Shown here: in pieces, positions 16,101-31,100 of the stretch
Numbering within the stretch: the first letter of the stretch is position 1
Layout of the letters: every line of letters starts with the position of its first letter
DNA from: Nemertoderma westbladi
Lineage: Eukaryota > Xenacoelomorpha > Nemertodermatida > Nemertodermatidae
Reading direction: 5' to 3'
Assembly (NCBI GenBank): GCA_032718475.1
Contig: JAUCBJ010006374.1
Coordinates: forward strand, 1-55,622
DNA: 55,622 nt
Translations under genes and position numbers: made by a program
Notes under the pieces: model-generated
Seen by the model: only the letters and a program-made list of their open reading frames with translations
The model's database searches: none
What the model was told of the DNA's origin: nothing

Positions 16101-19100
16101 GTATCCCTGATTACAGACACAAATATCATTATCACCAACTTCTGTACAGGCAGCATTTTGGTCACAAATATTAGGATCTGAAGTACAATCAACTACTTCT
16201 TCAGTTTTAATACATATTCTTCCATTTCCTGTGTATCCCTGAATACATACACACTTGCCACTACCATCTATAACAATACAGATAGCATTTGGGTCACAAA
16301 CACTAGGATCTGAAGTACAGTCAACTGTATCATCAGTTTTAGTACATGTTCCTCCATTTCCTGAGTATCCCTGATTACAGACACAAATATCATTATCACC
16401 AACTTCTGTACAAGCAGCATTTTGGTCACAAATATTAGGACTTGAAGTACAATCAACTACTTCTTCAGTTTTAATACATATTCTTCCATTTCCTGTGTAT
16501 CCCTGAATACATACACAATTGCCACTACCATCTATAACAATACAGATAGCATTTGGGTCACAAACACTTGGATCTGAAGTACAATCAACTGTATCATCAA
16601 ATTTAGTACATGTTCCTCCATTTCCTGTATATCCCTGATTACAGACACAAATATCATTACCACCAATTTCTGTACAGGCAGCATTTTGGTCACAAATATT
16701 AGGATCTGAAGTACAATCAACTGTATCATCAGTTTTAGTACATGTTCCTCCATTTCCTGTATATCCCTGATTACAGACACAAATATCATTACCACCAACT
16801 TCAGTACAGGCAGCATTTTGGTCACAAATATTAGGATCTGAAGTACAATCAACTACTTCTTCAGTTTTAATACATATTCTTCCATTTCCTGTGTATCCCT
16901 GAATACAGACACAAATATCATTACCACCAACTTCAGTACAGGCAGCATTTTCATCACAAATATTAGGACTTGAAGAACAATCAACTACTTCTTCAGTTTT
17001 AATACATATTCCCCCATTTCCTGTGTATCCCTGATTACAGACACAAATATCATTACCACCAACTTCTGTACAGGCAGCATTTTGGTAACAAATATTAGGA
17101 TCTGAAGTACAGTCAACTGTATCATCAGTTTTAGTACATGTTCCTCCATTTCCTGAGTATCCCTGATTACAGACACAAATATCATTATCACCAACTTCTG
17201 TACAGGCAGCATTTTCATCACAAATATTAGGACTTGAAGAACAATCAACTACTTCTTCAGTTTTAATACATATTCCCCCATTTCCTGTGTATCCCTGATT
17301 ACAGACACAAATGTCATTACCACCAACTTCAGTACAGGCAGCATTTTGGTCACAAATATTAGGATCTGAATTACAATCAACTACTTCTTCAGTTTTAATA
17401 CATATTCTTCCATTTCCTGTGTATTCCTGATTACAGACACAAATATCATTACCACCAACTTCTGTACAGGCAGCATTTGGGTCACAAACACTAGGATCTG
17501 AAGTACAGTCAACTGTATCATCAGTTTTAGTACATGTTCCTCCATTTCCTGAGTATCCCTGATTACAGACACAAATATCATTACCACCAACTTCTGTACA
17601 GGCAGCATTTTGGTCACAAATATTAGGATCTGAAGTACAATCAACTGTATCATCAGTTTTTGTACATGTTCCTCCATTTCCTGAGTATCCCTGATTACAG
17701 ACACAAATATCATTACCACCAACTTCTGTACAGGCAGCATTTTGGTCACAAATATTAGGATCTGAATTACAATCAACTACTTCTTCAGTTTTAATACATA
17801 TTCTTCCATTTCCTGTGTATCCCTGAATACATACACAATTGCCACTACCATCTATAATAATACAGATAGCATTTGTATCACAAACACTTGGATCTAAAGT
17901 ACAATCAACTGTATCATCAGTTTTAGTACATGTTCCTCCATTTCCTGAGTATCCCTGATTACAGACACAAATATCATTACCACCAACTTCTGTACAGGCA
18001 GCATTTTGGTCACAAATATTAGGATCTGAAGTACAGTCAACTGTATCATCAGTTTTAGTACATGTTCCTCCATTTCCTGAGTATCCCTGATTACAGACAC
18101 AAATATCATTATCACCAACTTCAGTACAGGCAGCATTTTCATCACAAATATTAGGATCTGAAGTACAATCAACTACTTCTTCAGTTTTAATACATATTCT
18201 TCCATTTCCTGTGTATCCCTGAATACATACACAATTGCCACTACCATCTATAATAATACAGATAGCATTTGTGTCACAAACACTTGGATCTAAAGTACAA
18301 TCAACTGTATCATCAGTTTTAGTACATGTTCCTCCATTTCCTGAGTATCCCTGATTACAGACACAAATATCATTACCACCAACTTCTGTACAGGCAGCAT
18401 TTTGGTCACAAATATTAGGATCTGAAGTACAGTCAACTGTATCATCAGTTTTAGTACATGTTCCTCCATTTCCTGAGTATCCCTGATTACAGACACAAAT
18501 ATCATTATCACCAACTTCAGTACAGGCAGCATTTTCATCACAAATATTAGGACTTGAAGAACAATCAACTACTTCTTCAGTTTTAATACATATTCCCCCA
18601 TTTGCTGTATATCCCTGATTACAGACACAAATATCATTACCACCAACTTCTGTACAGGCAGCATTTTGGTCACAAATATTAGGATCTGAAGTACAATCAA
18701 CTACTTCTTCAGTTTTAATACATATTCTTCCATTTCCTGTGTATCCCTGAATACATACACAGTTGCCACTACCATCTATAATAATACAGATAGCATTTGG
18801 GTCACAAACACTTGGATCTGAAGTACAATCAACTATATCATCAGTTTTAGTACATGTTCCTCCATTTCCTGTATATCCCTGATTACAGACACAAATATCA
18901 TTACCACCAATTTCTGTACAGGCAGCATTTTCATCACAAATATTAGGACTTGAAGTACAATCAACTGTATCCTCAGTTTTAGTACATGTTCCTCCATTTC
19001 CTGTATATCCCTGTTTACAGACACAAATATCATTACCACCCACTTCAGTACAGGCAGCATTTTGGTCACAAATATTAGGATCTGAAGTACAATCAACTGT

Positions 19101-22100
19101 ATCTTCAATACATGTTCTACCATTTCCTGTATATCCCTGTTTACAGACACAAATATCACTTCCACCAAGTTCAGTACAGGCTGCATTTTCATCACAAATA
19201 TTAGGACTTGAAGTACAATCAACTGTATCCTCAGTTTTAGTACATGTTCCTCCATTTCCTGTATATCCCTGTTTACAGACACAAATATCATTACCACCAA
19301 CTTCTGTACAGGCAGCATTTTGGTCACAAATATTAGGATCTGAAATACAATCAACTACTTCTTCAGTTTTAATACATATTCTTCCATTTCCTGTGTATCC
19401 CTGGATACATACACAGTTGCCACTACCATCTATAACAATACAGATAGCATTTGGGTCACAAACACTTGGATCTGAAGTACAATCAACTGTATCATCAGTT
19501 TTAGTACATGTTCCTCCATTTCCTGTATATCCCTGTTTACAGACACAAATATCATTACCACCAACTACAGTACAGGCAGCATTTTGGTCACAAATATTAG
19601 GACTTGAAGTACAATCAACTGTATCCTCAGTTTTAGTACATGTTCCTCCATATCCTGTATATCCCTGTTTACAGACACAAATATCATTACCACCAACTTC
19701 AGTACAGGCAGCATTTTCATCACAAATATTAGGAATTGAAGTACAATCAACTACTTCTTCAGTTTTAATACATATTCCTCCATTTCCTGTGTATCCCTCA
19801 TTACAGACACAAATATCACTACCACCAACTTCAGTACAGGCAGCATTTTGATCACAAATATTAGGATCTGAATTACAATCGACTATGTCTTCAATTTTAA
19901 TACATGTTCCTCCGTTTCCAGTGTAACCCTGATTACAGACACAAATATTACTACCACCAACTTCAGTACAGGCAGCATTTACATCACAAATATTCTGATC
20001 AGAATTACAATCAACTATATCTTCCGTTTTAATACATGTACCTCCATTTCCTGTATATCCCTGATTACAGACACAAATATCACTACCACCAACTTCAGTA
20101 CAGTCAGCATTTTGATCACAAATATTAGAATTTGAAGTACAATCAACTATATCTTCAGTTTTAATACATGTACCTCCATTTCCTGTATATCCCTGATTAC
20201 AGACACAAATATCACTACCACCAACTTCAGTACAGTCAGCATTTTGATCACAAATATTAGAATTTGAAGTACAATCAACTATATCTTCAGATTTAATACA
20301 TGTACCTCCGTTTCCAGTGTATCCCTCATTACAGACACAAATATCACTACCACCAACTTCAGTACAGGCAGCATTTTCATCACAAATATTCGGGTCAGAA
20401 TTACAATCCACTACTTCTTCCGTTTTAATACATGTTCCACCGTTTCCAGTGTATCCCACATTACAGACACAAATATCACTACCACCAACTTCAGTACAGG
20501 CAGCATTTTGATCACAAATATTAGGATCTGAATTACAATCAACTATATCATCAATTTTAATACATGTTCCTCCATTTCCAGTGTAACCCTGATTACAGAC
20601 ACAAATATCACTACCACCAACTTCAGTACAGGCAGCATTTTCATCACAAATATTCTGATCAGAATTACAATCCACTACTTCTTCCGTTTTAATACATGTT
20701 CCTCCGTTTCCAGTGTATCCCACATTACAGACACAAATATCACTACCACCAACTTCAGTACAGGCAGCATTTTGATCACAAATATTAGGATCTGAATTAC
20801 AATCCACTACTTCTTCCGTTTTAATACATGTTCCTCCGTTTCCAGTGTATCCCACATTACAGACACAAATATCACTTCCACCAAGTTCAGTACAGGCTGC
20901 ATTTTCATCACAAATATTAGGACTTGAAGTACAATCAACTGTTTCCTCAGTTTTAGTACATGTTCCTCCATTTCCTGTATATCCCTGTTTACAGACACAA
21001 ATATCATTACCACCAACTTCAGTACAGGCAGCATTTTCATCACAAAAATTAGGACTTGAAGTACAATCCACTACTTCTTCCGTTTTAATACATGTTCCTC
21101 CATTTCCTGTGTATCCCTGATTACAGACACAAATATCACTACCACCAACTTCAGTACAGGCAGCATTTTCATCACAAATATTCGGGTCAGAATTACAATC
21201 CACTACTTCTTCAGTTTTAATACATGTTCCTCCGTTTCCAGTGTATCCCACATTACAGACACAAATATCACTTCCACCAAGTTCAGTACAGGCTGCATTT
21301 TCATCACAAATATTAGGACTTGAAGTACAATCAACTGTTTCCTCAGTTTTAGTACATGTTCCTCCATTTCCTGTATATCCCTGTTTACAGACACAAATAT
21401 CATTACCACCAACTTCAGTACAGGCAGCATTTTCATCACAAAAATTAGGACTTGAAGAACAATCAACCACTTCTTCAGTTTTAATACATGTACCTCCATT
21501 TCCTGTGTATCCCTGATTACAGACACAAATATCATTACCACCAACTTCTGTACAGGCAGCATTTTGATCACAAATATTAGAATTTGAAGTACAATCAACT
21601 ATATCTTCAGTTTTAATACATGTACCTCCATTTCCTGTGTATCCCTGATTACAGACACAAATATCACTACCACCAACTTCAGTACAGGCAGCATTTTCAT
21701 CACAAATATTCGGATCAGAATTACAATCCACTACTTCTTCCGTTTTAATACATTTTCCTCCGTTTCCAGTGTATCCCTGATTACAGACACAAATATCACT
21801 ACCACCAACTTCAGTACAGTCAGCATTTTGATCACAAATATTAGAATTTGAAGTACAATCAACTATATCTTCAGTTTTAATACATGTACCTCCATTTCCT
21901 GTGTATCCCTGATTACAGACACAAATATCACTACCACCAACTTCAGTACAGGCAGCATTTTCATCACAAATATTCGGATCAGAATTACAATCCACTACTT
22001 CTTCCGTTTTAATACATGTTCCTCCATTTCCAGTGTATCCCTGATTACAGACACAAATATCACTACCACCAACTTCAGTACAGTCGGCATTTTGATCACA

Positions 22101-25100
22101 AATATTAGAATTTGAAGTACAATCAACTATATCTTCAGTTTTAATACATGTACCTCCATTTCCTGTGTATCCCTGATTACAGACACAAATATCACTACCA
22201 CCAACTTCAGTACAGGCAGCATTTTCATCACAAATATTCGGATCAGAATTACAATCCACTACTTCTTCCGTTTTAATACATGTTCCTCCGTTTCCAGTGT
22301 ATCCCTGATTACAGATACAAATATCACTACCACCAACTTCAGTACAGGCAGCATTTTCATCACAAATATTCGGATCAGAATTACAATCCACTACTTCTTC
22401 CGTTTTAATACATGTTCCTCCGTTTCCAGTGTATCCCTCATTACAGACACAAATATCACTACCACCAACTTCAGTACAGGCAGCATTTTCATCACAAATA
22501 TTCGGATCAGAATTACAATCCACTACTTCTTCCGTTTTAATACATGTTCCTCCGTTTCCAGTATATCCCTCATTACAGACACAAATATCACTACCACCAA
22601 CTTCAGTACAGGCAGCATTTTCATCACAAATATTCGGATCAGAATTACAATCCACTACTTCTTCCGTTTTAATACATGTTCCTCCGTTTCCAGTATATCC
22701 CTCATTACAGACACAAATATCACTACCACCAACTTCAGTACAGGCAGCATTTTCATCACAAATATTCGGATCAGAATTACAATCCACTACTTCTTCCGTT
22801 TTAATACATGTTCCTCCGTTTCCAGTGTATCCCTCATTACAGACACAAATATCACTACCACCAACTTCAGTACAGGCAGCCTTTTCATCACAAATATTCG
22901 GATCAGAATTACAATCCACTACTTCTTCCGTTTTAATACATCTTCCTCCGTTTCCAGTGTATCCCTGATTACAGACACAAATATCACTACCACCAACTAC
23001 AGCACAGGCAGCATTTTGGTCACAAACACTAGGATCTGAAGTACAGTCAACTGTATCATCAGTTTTAGTACATGTTCCTCCATTTCCTGTATATCCCTGA
23101 TTACAGACACAAATATCATTATCACCAACTTCTGTACAGGCAGCATTTTCATCACAAATATTAGGACTTGAAGAACAATCAACTACTTCTTCAGTTTTAA
23201 TACATATTCTTCCATTTCCTGTGTATTCCTGATTACAGACACAAATATCATTACCACCAACTTCTGTACAGGCAGCATTTTCATCACAAATATTAGGACT
23301 TGAAGTACAATCAACTACTTCTTCAGTTTTAATACATATTCCCCCATTTCCTGTGTATCCCTGATTACAGACACAAATATCATTACCACCAACTTCTGTA
23401 CAGGCAGCATTTTGGTCACAAATATTAGGATCTGAAGTACAATCAACTACTTCTTTAGTTTTAATACATATTCTTCCATTTCCTGTGTATCCCTGAATAC
23501 ATACACAGTTGCCACTACCATCTATAATAATACAGATAGCATTTGGGTCACAAACACTTGGATCTGAAGTACAATCAACTGTATCATCAGTTTTAGTACA
23601 TGTTCCTCCATTTCCTGAGTATCCCTGATTACAGACACAAATATCATTACCACCAACTTCTGTACAGGCAGCATTTTGGTCACAAATATTAGGATCTGAA
23701 GTACAATCAACTGTATCTTCAATACATGTTCTACCATTTCCTGTATATCCCTGTTTACAGACACAAATATCACTTCCACCAAGTTCAGTACAGGCTGCAT
23801 TTTCATCACAAATATTAGGACTTGAAGTACAATCAACTGTTTCCTCAGTTTTAGTACATGTTCCTCCATTTCCTGTATATCCCTGTTTACAGACACAAAT
23901 ATCATTTCCACCAACTTCAGTACAGGCAGCATTTTCATCACAAAAATTAGGACTTGAAGTACAATCCACTACTTCTTCCGTTTTAATACATGTTCCTCCA
24001 TTTCCTGTGTATCCCTGATTACAGACACAAATATCACTACCACCAACCTCAGTACAGGCAGCATTTTCATCACAAATATTCGGATCAGAATTACAATCCA
24101 CTACTTCTTCCGTTTTAATACATGTTCCTCCGTTTCCAGTGTATCCCTGATTACAGACACAAATATCACTACCACCAACTTCAGTACAGGCAGCATTTTC
24201 ATCACAAATATTCGGATCAGAATTACAATCCACTACTTCTTCCGTTTTAATACATGTTCCTCCATTTCCAGTGTATCCCTCATTACAGACACAAATATCA
24301 CTACCACCAACTTCAGTACAGGCAGCATTTTCATCACAAATATTCGGATCAGAATTACAATCCACTACTTCTTCCGTTTTAATACATGTTCCCCCGTTTC
24401 CAGTGTATCCCTGATTACAGACACAAATATCACTACCACCAACTTCAGTACAGGCAGCATTTTCATCACAAATATTCGGATCAGAATTACAATCCACTAC
24501 TTCTTCCGTTTTAATACATGTTCCTCCGTTTCCAGTGTATCCCTCATTACAGAAACAAATATCACTACCACCAACTTCAGTACAGGCAGCATTTTCATCA
24601 CAAATATTAGGACTTGAAGTACAATCAACTACTTCTTCGGTTTTAATACATATTCCTCCGTTTCCAGTGTATCCCTCATTACAGACACAAATATCACTAC
24701 CACCAACTTCAGTACAGGCAGCATTTTCATCACAAATATTCGGATCAGAATTACAATCCACTACTTCTTCCGTTTTAATACATGTTCCTCCGTTTCCAGT
24801 GTATCCCACATTACAGACACAAATATCACTACCACCAACTTCAGTACAGGCAGCATTTTGATCACAACTATTAGAATCTGAATTACAATCAACTATATCT
24901 TCAGATTTAATACATGTACCTCCATTTCCAGTGTATCCCTGATTACAGACACAAATATCACTACCACCAACTTCAGTACAGGCAGCATTTTCATCACAAA
25001 TATTCGGATCAGAATTACAATCCACTACTTCTTCCGTTTTAATACATGTTCCTCCGTTTCCAGTGTATCCCCGATTACAGACACAAATATCATTACCACC

Positions 25101-28100
25101 AACTTCAGTACAGGCAGCATTTTCATCACAAATATTCGGATCAGAATTACAATCCACTACTTCTTCCGTTTTAATACATGTTCCTCCATTTCCAGTGTAT
25201 CCCTCATTACAGACACAAATATCACTACCACCAACCTCAGTACAGGCAGCATTTTCATCACAAATATTCGGATCAGAATTACAATCCACTACTTCTTCCG
25301 TTTTAATACATGTTCCTCCGTTTCCAGTGTATCCCTGATTACAGACACAAATATCACTACCACCAACTTCAGTACAGGCAGCATTTTCATCACAAATATT
25401 CGGATCAGAATTACAATCCACTACTTCTTCCGTTTTAATACATGTTCCTCCGTTTACAGTGTATCCCTCATTACAGACACAAATATCACTACCACCAACT
25501 TCAGTACAGGCAGCATTTTCATCACAAATACTCGGATCAGAATTACAATCCACTACTTCTTCCGTTTTAATACATGTTCCTCCGTTTCCAGTGTATCCCT
25601 CATTACAGAAACAAATATCACTACCACCAACTTCAGTACAGGCAGCATTTTCATCACAAATATTCGGATCAGAATTACAATCCACTACTTCTTCCGTTTT
25701 AATACATGTTCCTCCGTTTCCAGTGTATCCCTCATTACAGACACAAATATCACTACCACCAACTTCAGTACAGGCAGCATTTTCATCACAAATATTCGGA
25801 TCAGAATTACAATCCACTACTTCTTCCGTTTTAATACATGTTCCTCCGTTTCCAGTGTATCCCTCATTACAGACACAAATATCACTACCACCAACTTCAG
25901 TACAGGCAGCATTTTCATCACAAATATTCGGATCAGAATTACAATCCACTACTTCTTCCGTTTTAATACATGTTCCTCCGTTTCCAGTGTATCCCTGATT
26001 ACAGACACAAATATCACTACCACCAACTTCAGTACAGGCAGCATTTTGATAACAACTATTAGGATCTGAATTACAATCAACTATATCTTCAGATTTAATA
26101 CATGTACCTCCATTTCCAGTGTATCCCTCATTGCAGACACAAATATTACTACCACCAACTTCAGTACAGGCAGCATTTTCATCACAAATATTCGGATCAG
26201 AATTACAATCCACTACTTCTTCTGTTTTAATACATGTACCTCCATTTCCAGTGTATCCCTGATTACAGACACAAATATCACTACCACCAACTTCAGTACA
26301 GGCAGCATTTTCATCACAAATATTCAGATCAGAATTACAATCCACTACTTCTTCTGTTTTAATACATGTTCCTCCATTTCCAGTGTATCCCTGATTACAG
26401 ACACAAATATCACTACCACCAACTTCAGTACAGGCAGCATTTTCATCACAAATATTCGGATCAGAATTACAATCCACTACTTCTTCCGTTTTAATACATG
26501 TTCCTCCGTTTCCAGTGTATCCCACATTACAGACACAAATATCACTACCACCAACTTCAGTACAGGCAGCATTTTGATCACAACTATTAGAATCTGAATT
26601 ACAATCAAATATATCTTCAGATTTAATACATGTACCTCCATTTCCAGTGTATCCCTGATTACAGACACAAATATCACTACCACCAACTTCAGTACAGGCA
26701 GCATTTTCATCACAAATATTCGGATCAGAATTACAATCCACTACTTCTTCCGTTTTAATACATGTTCCTCCGTTTCCAGTGTATCCCTGATTACAGACAC
26801 AAATATCACTACCACCAACTACAGTACAGGCAGCATTTTCATCACAAATATTCGGATCAGAATTACAATCCACTACTTCTTCCGTTTTAATACATGTTCC
26901 TCCATTTCCAGTGTATCCCTCATTACAGACACAAATATCACTACCACCAACCTCAGTACAGGCAGCATTTTCATCACAAATATTCGGATCAGAATTACAA
27001 TCCACTACTTCTTCCGTTTTAATACATGTTCCTCCGTTTCCAGTGTATCCCTGATTACAGACACAAATATCACTACCACCAACTTCAGTACAGGCAGCAT
27101 TTTCATCACAAATATTCGGATCAGAATTACAATCCACTACTTCTTCCGTTTTAATACATGTTCCTCCGTAACCAGTGTATCCCTCATTACAGACACAAAT
27201 ATCACTACCACCAACTTCAGTACAGGCAGCATTTTCATCACAAATATTCGGATCAGAATTACAATCCACTACTTCTTCCGTTTTAATACATGTTCCTCCG
27301 TTTCCAGTGTATCCCTCATTACAGAAACAAATATCACTACCACCAACTTCAGTACAGGCAGCATTTTCATCACAAATATTCGGATCAGAATTACAATCCA
27401 CTACTTCTTCCGTTTTAATACATGTTCCTCCGTTTCCAGTGTATCCCTCATTACAGACACAAATATCACTACCACCAACTTCAGTACAGGCAGCATTTTC
27501 ATCACAAATATTCGGATCAGAATTACAATCCACTACTTCTTCTGTTTTAATACATGTACCTCCATTTCCAGTGTATCCCTGATTACAGACACAAATATCA
27601 CTACCACCAACTTCAGTACAGGCAGCATTTTCATCACAAATATTCGGATCAGAATTACAATCCACTACTTCTTCCGTTTTAATACATGTTCCTCCGTTTC
27701 CAGTGTATCCCTCATTGCAGACACAAATATTACTACCACCAACTTCAGTACAGGCAGCATTTTCATCACAAATATTCGGATCAGAATTACAATCCACTAC
27801 TTCTTCTGTTTTAATACATGTACCTCCATTTCCAGTGTATCCCTCATTACAGACACAAATATCACTACCACCAACTTCAGTACAGGCAGCATTTTCATCA
27901 CAAATATTCGGATCAGAATTACAATCCACTACTTCTTCCGTTTTAATACATGTTCCTCCGTTTCCAGTGTATCCCTCATTACAGACACAAATATCACTAC
28001 CACCAACTTCAGTACAGGCAGCATTTTCATCACAAATATTCGGATCAGAATTACAATCCACTACTTCTTCCGTTTTAATACATGTTCCTCCGTTTCCAGT

Positions 28101-31100
28101 GTATCCCTCATTACAGAAACAAATATCACTACCACCAACTTCAGTACAGGCAGCATTTTCATCACAAATATTCGGATCAGAATTACAATCCACTACTTCT
28201 TCCGTTTTAATACATGTTCCTCCGTTTCCAGTGTATCCCTCATTACAGACACAAATATCACTACCACCAACTTCAGTACAGGCAGCATTTTCATCACAAA
28301 TATTCGGATCAGAATTACAATCCACTACTTCTTCCGTTTTGATACATGTTCCTCCGTTTCCAGTGTATCCCTCATTACAGAAACAAATATCACTACCACC
28401 AACTTCAGTACAGGCAGCATTTTCATCACAAATATTCGGATCAGAATTACAATCCACTACTTCTTCCGTTTTAATACATGTTCCTCCGTTTCCAGTGTAT
28501 CCCTGATTACAGACACAAATATCATTTTCACCAACATCAGTACAGGCAGCATTTTCATCACAAATATTAGGATCAGAATTACAATCCACTACTTCTTCCG
28601 TTTTAACACATCTTCCTCCCTTTCCAGTGTATCCCTCATTACAGACACAAATATTACTACCACCAACTTCAGTACAGGCAGCATTTTCATCACAAATATT
28701 AGGATCTGAAGTACAATCAACTGTATAACCAGTTTTAGTACATGTTCCACCATTTCCTGAGAATCCCTGATTACAGACACAAATATCACTACCACCAACT
28801 TCAGTACAGGCAGCATTTTCATCACAAATATTCGGATCAGAATTACAATCCACTACTTCTTCCGTTTTAATACATGTTCCTCCGTTTCCAGTGTATCCCT
28901 GATTACAGACACAAACATCATTTTCACCAACATCAGTACATGCAGCATTTTGATCACAAATATTAGGATCTGAACTACAATCAACTACTTCTTCCGTTTT
29001 AATACATATTCCTCCATTTCCTGTATAACCCTGATTACAGACACAAATATCACTACCACCAATTTCAGTACAGGCAGCATTTTGATCACAACTATTAGGA
29101 TCTGAATTACAATCAACTACTTCTTCAGATTTAATACATATTCCTCCATTTCCTGTGTAACCCTGATTACAGACACAAATATCATTGCTACCAACTTCAG
29201 TACAGGCAGAATTTTGATCACAAATATTAGGATCTGAACTACAATCAACTGTATCACCAGTTTTAGTACATGTTCCTCCATTTCCTGAGTATCCCTGATT
29301 ACAGACACAAATATCATTACCTCCAACTTCTGTACAGGCAGCATTTTGGTCACAAATATTAGGATCTGAAGTACAATCAACTACTTCTTCCGTTTTAATA
29401 CATATTCCTCCATTTCCTGTATAACCCTGATTACAGACACAAATATCACTACCACCAACTTCAGTACAGGCAGCATTTTGATCACAACTATTAGGATCTG
29501 AATTACAATCAACTATATCTTCAGATTTAATACATGTACCTCCATTTCCTGTGTATCCCTGATTACAGACACAAATATCACTACCACCAACTTCAGTACA
29601 GGCAGCATTTTGATCACAACTATTAGGATCTGAATTACAATCAACTATATCTTCAGATTTAATACATGTACCTCCATTTCCTGTGTATCCCTGATTACAG
29701 ACACAAATATCACTACCACCAACTTCAGTACAGGCAGCATTTTGATCACAACTATTAGGATCTGAATTACAATCAACTATATCTTCAGTTTTAATACATG
29801 TACCTCCATTTCCTGTGTATCCCTGATTACAGACACAAATATCATTACCACCAACTTCTGTACAGGCAGCATTTTGGTCACAAATATTAGGATCTGAAGT
29901 ACAATCAACTACTTCTTCCGTTTTAATACATATTCCTCCATTTCCTGTATAACCCTGATTACAGACACAAATATCACTACCACCAACTTCAGTACAGGCA
30001 GCATTTTGATCACAACTATTAGGATCTGAATTACAATCAACTATATCTTCAGATTTAATACATGTACCTCCATTTCCTGTGTATCCCTGATTACAGACAC
30101 AAATATCACTACCACCAACTTCAGTACAGGCAGCATTTTCATCACAAATATTCGGATCAGAATTACAATCCACTACTTCTTCCGTTTTAATACATGTACC
30201 TCCATTTCCTGTGTATCCCTGATTACAGACACAAATATCATTACCACCAACTTCTGTACAGGCAGCATTTTGGTCACAAATATTAGGATCTGAAGTACAA
30301 TCAACTACTTCTTCCGTTTTAATACATATTCCTCCATTTCCTGTATAACCCTGATTACAGACACAAATATCACTACCACCAACTTCAGTACAGGCAGCAT
30401 TTTGGTCACAAATATTAGGATCTGAAGTACAATCAACTACCTCTTCCGTTTTAATACATATTCCTCCATTTCCTGTATAACCCTGATTACAGACACAAAT
30501 ATCACTACCACCAACTTCAGTACAGGCAGCATTTTGATCACAACTATTAGGATCTGAATTACAATCAACTATATCTTCAGATTTAATACATGTACCTCCA
30601 TTTCCTGTGTATCCCTGATTACAGACACAAATATCACTACCACCAACTTCAGTACAGGCAGCATTTTCATCACAAATATTCGGATCAGAATTACAATCCA
30701 CTACTTCTTCCGTTTTAATACATGTTCCTCCGTTTCCAGTGTATCCCTGATTACAGACACAAATATCACTACCACCAACTTCAGTACAGGCAGCATTTTC
30801 ATCACAAATATTCGGATCAGAATTACAATCCACTACTTCTTCCGTTTTAATACATGTTCCTCCATTTCCAGTGTATCCCTCATTACAGACACAAATATCA
30901 CTACCACCAACTTCAGTACAGGCAGCATTTTCATCACAAATATTCGGATCAGAATTACAATCCACTACTTCTTCCGTTTTAATACATTTTCCTCCGTTTC
31001 CAGTGTATCCCTGATTACAGACACAAATATCACTACCACCAACTTCAGTACAGGCAGCATTTTCATCACAAATATTCGGATCAGAATTACAATCCACTAC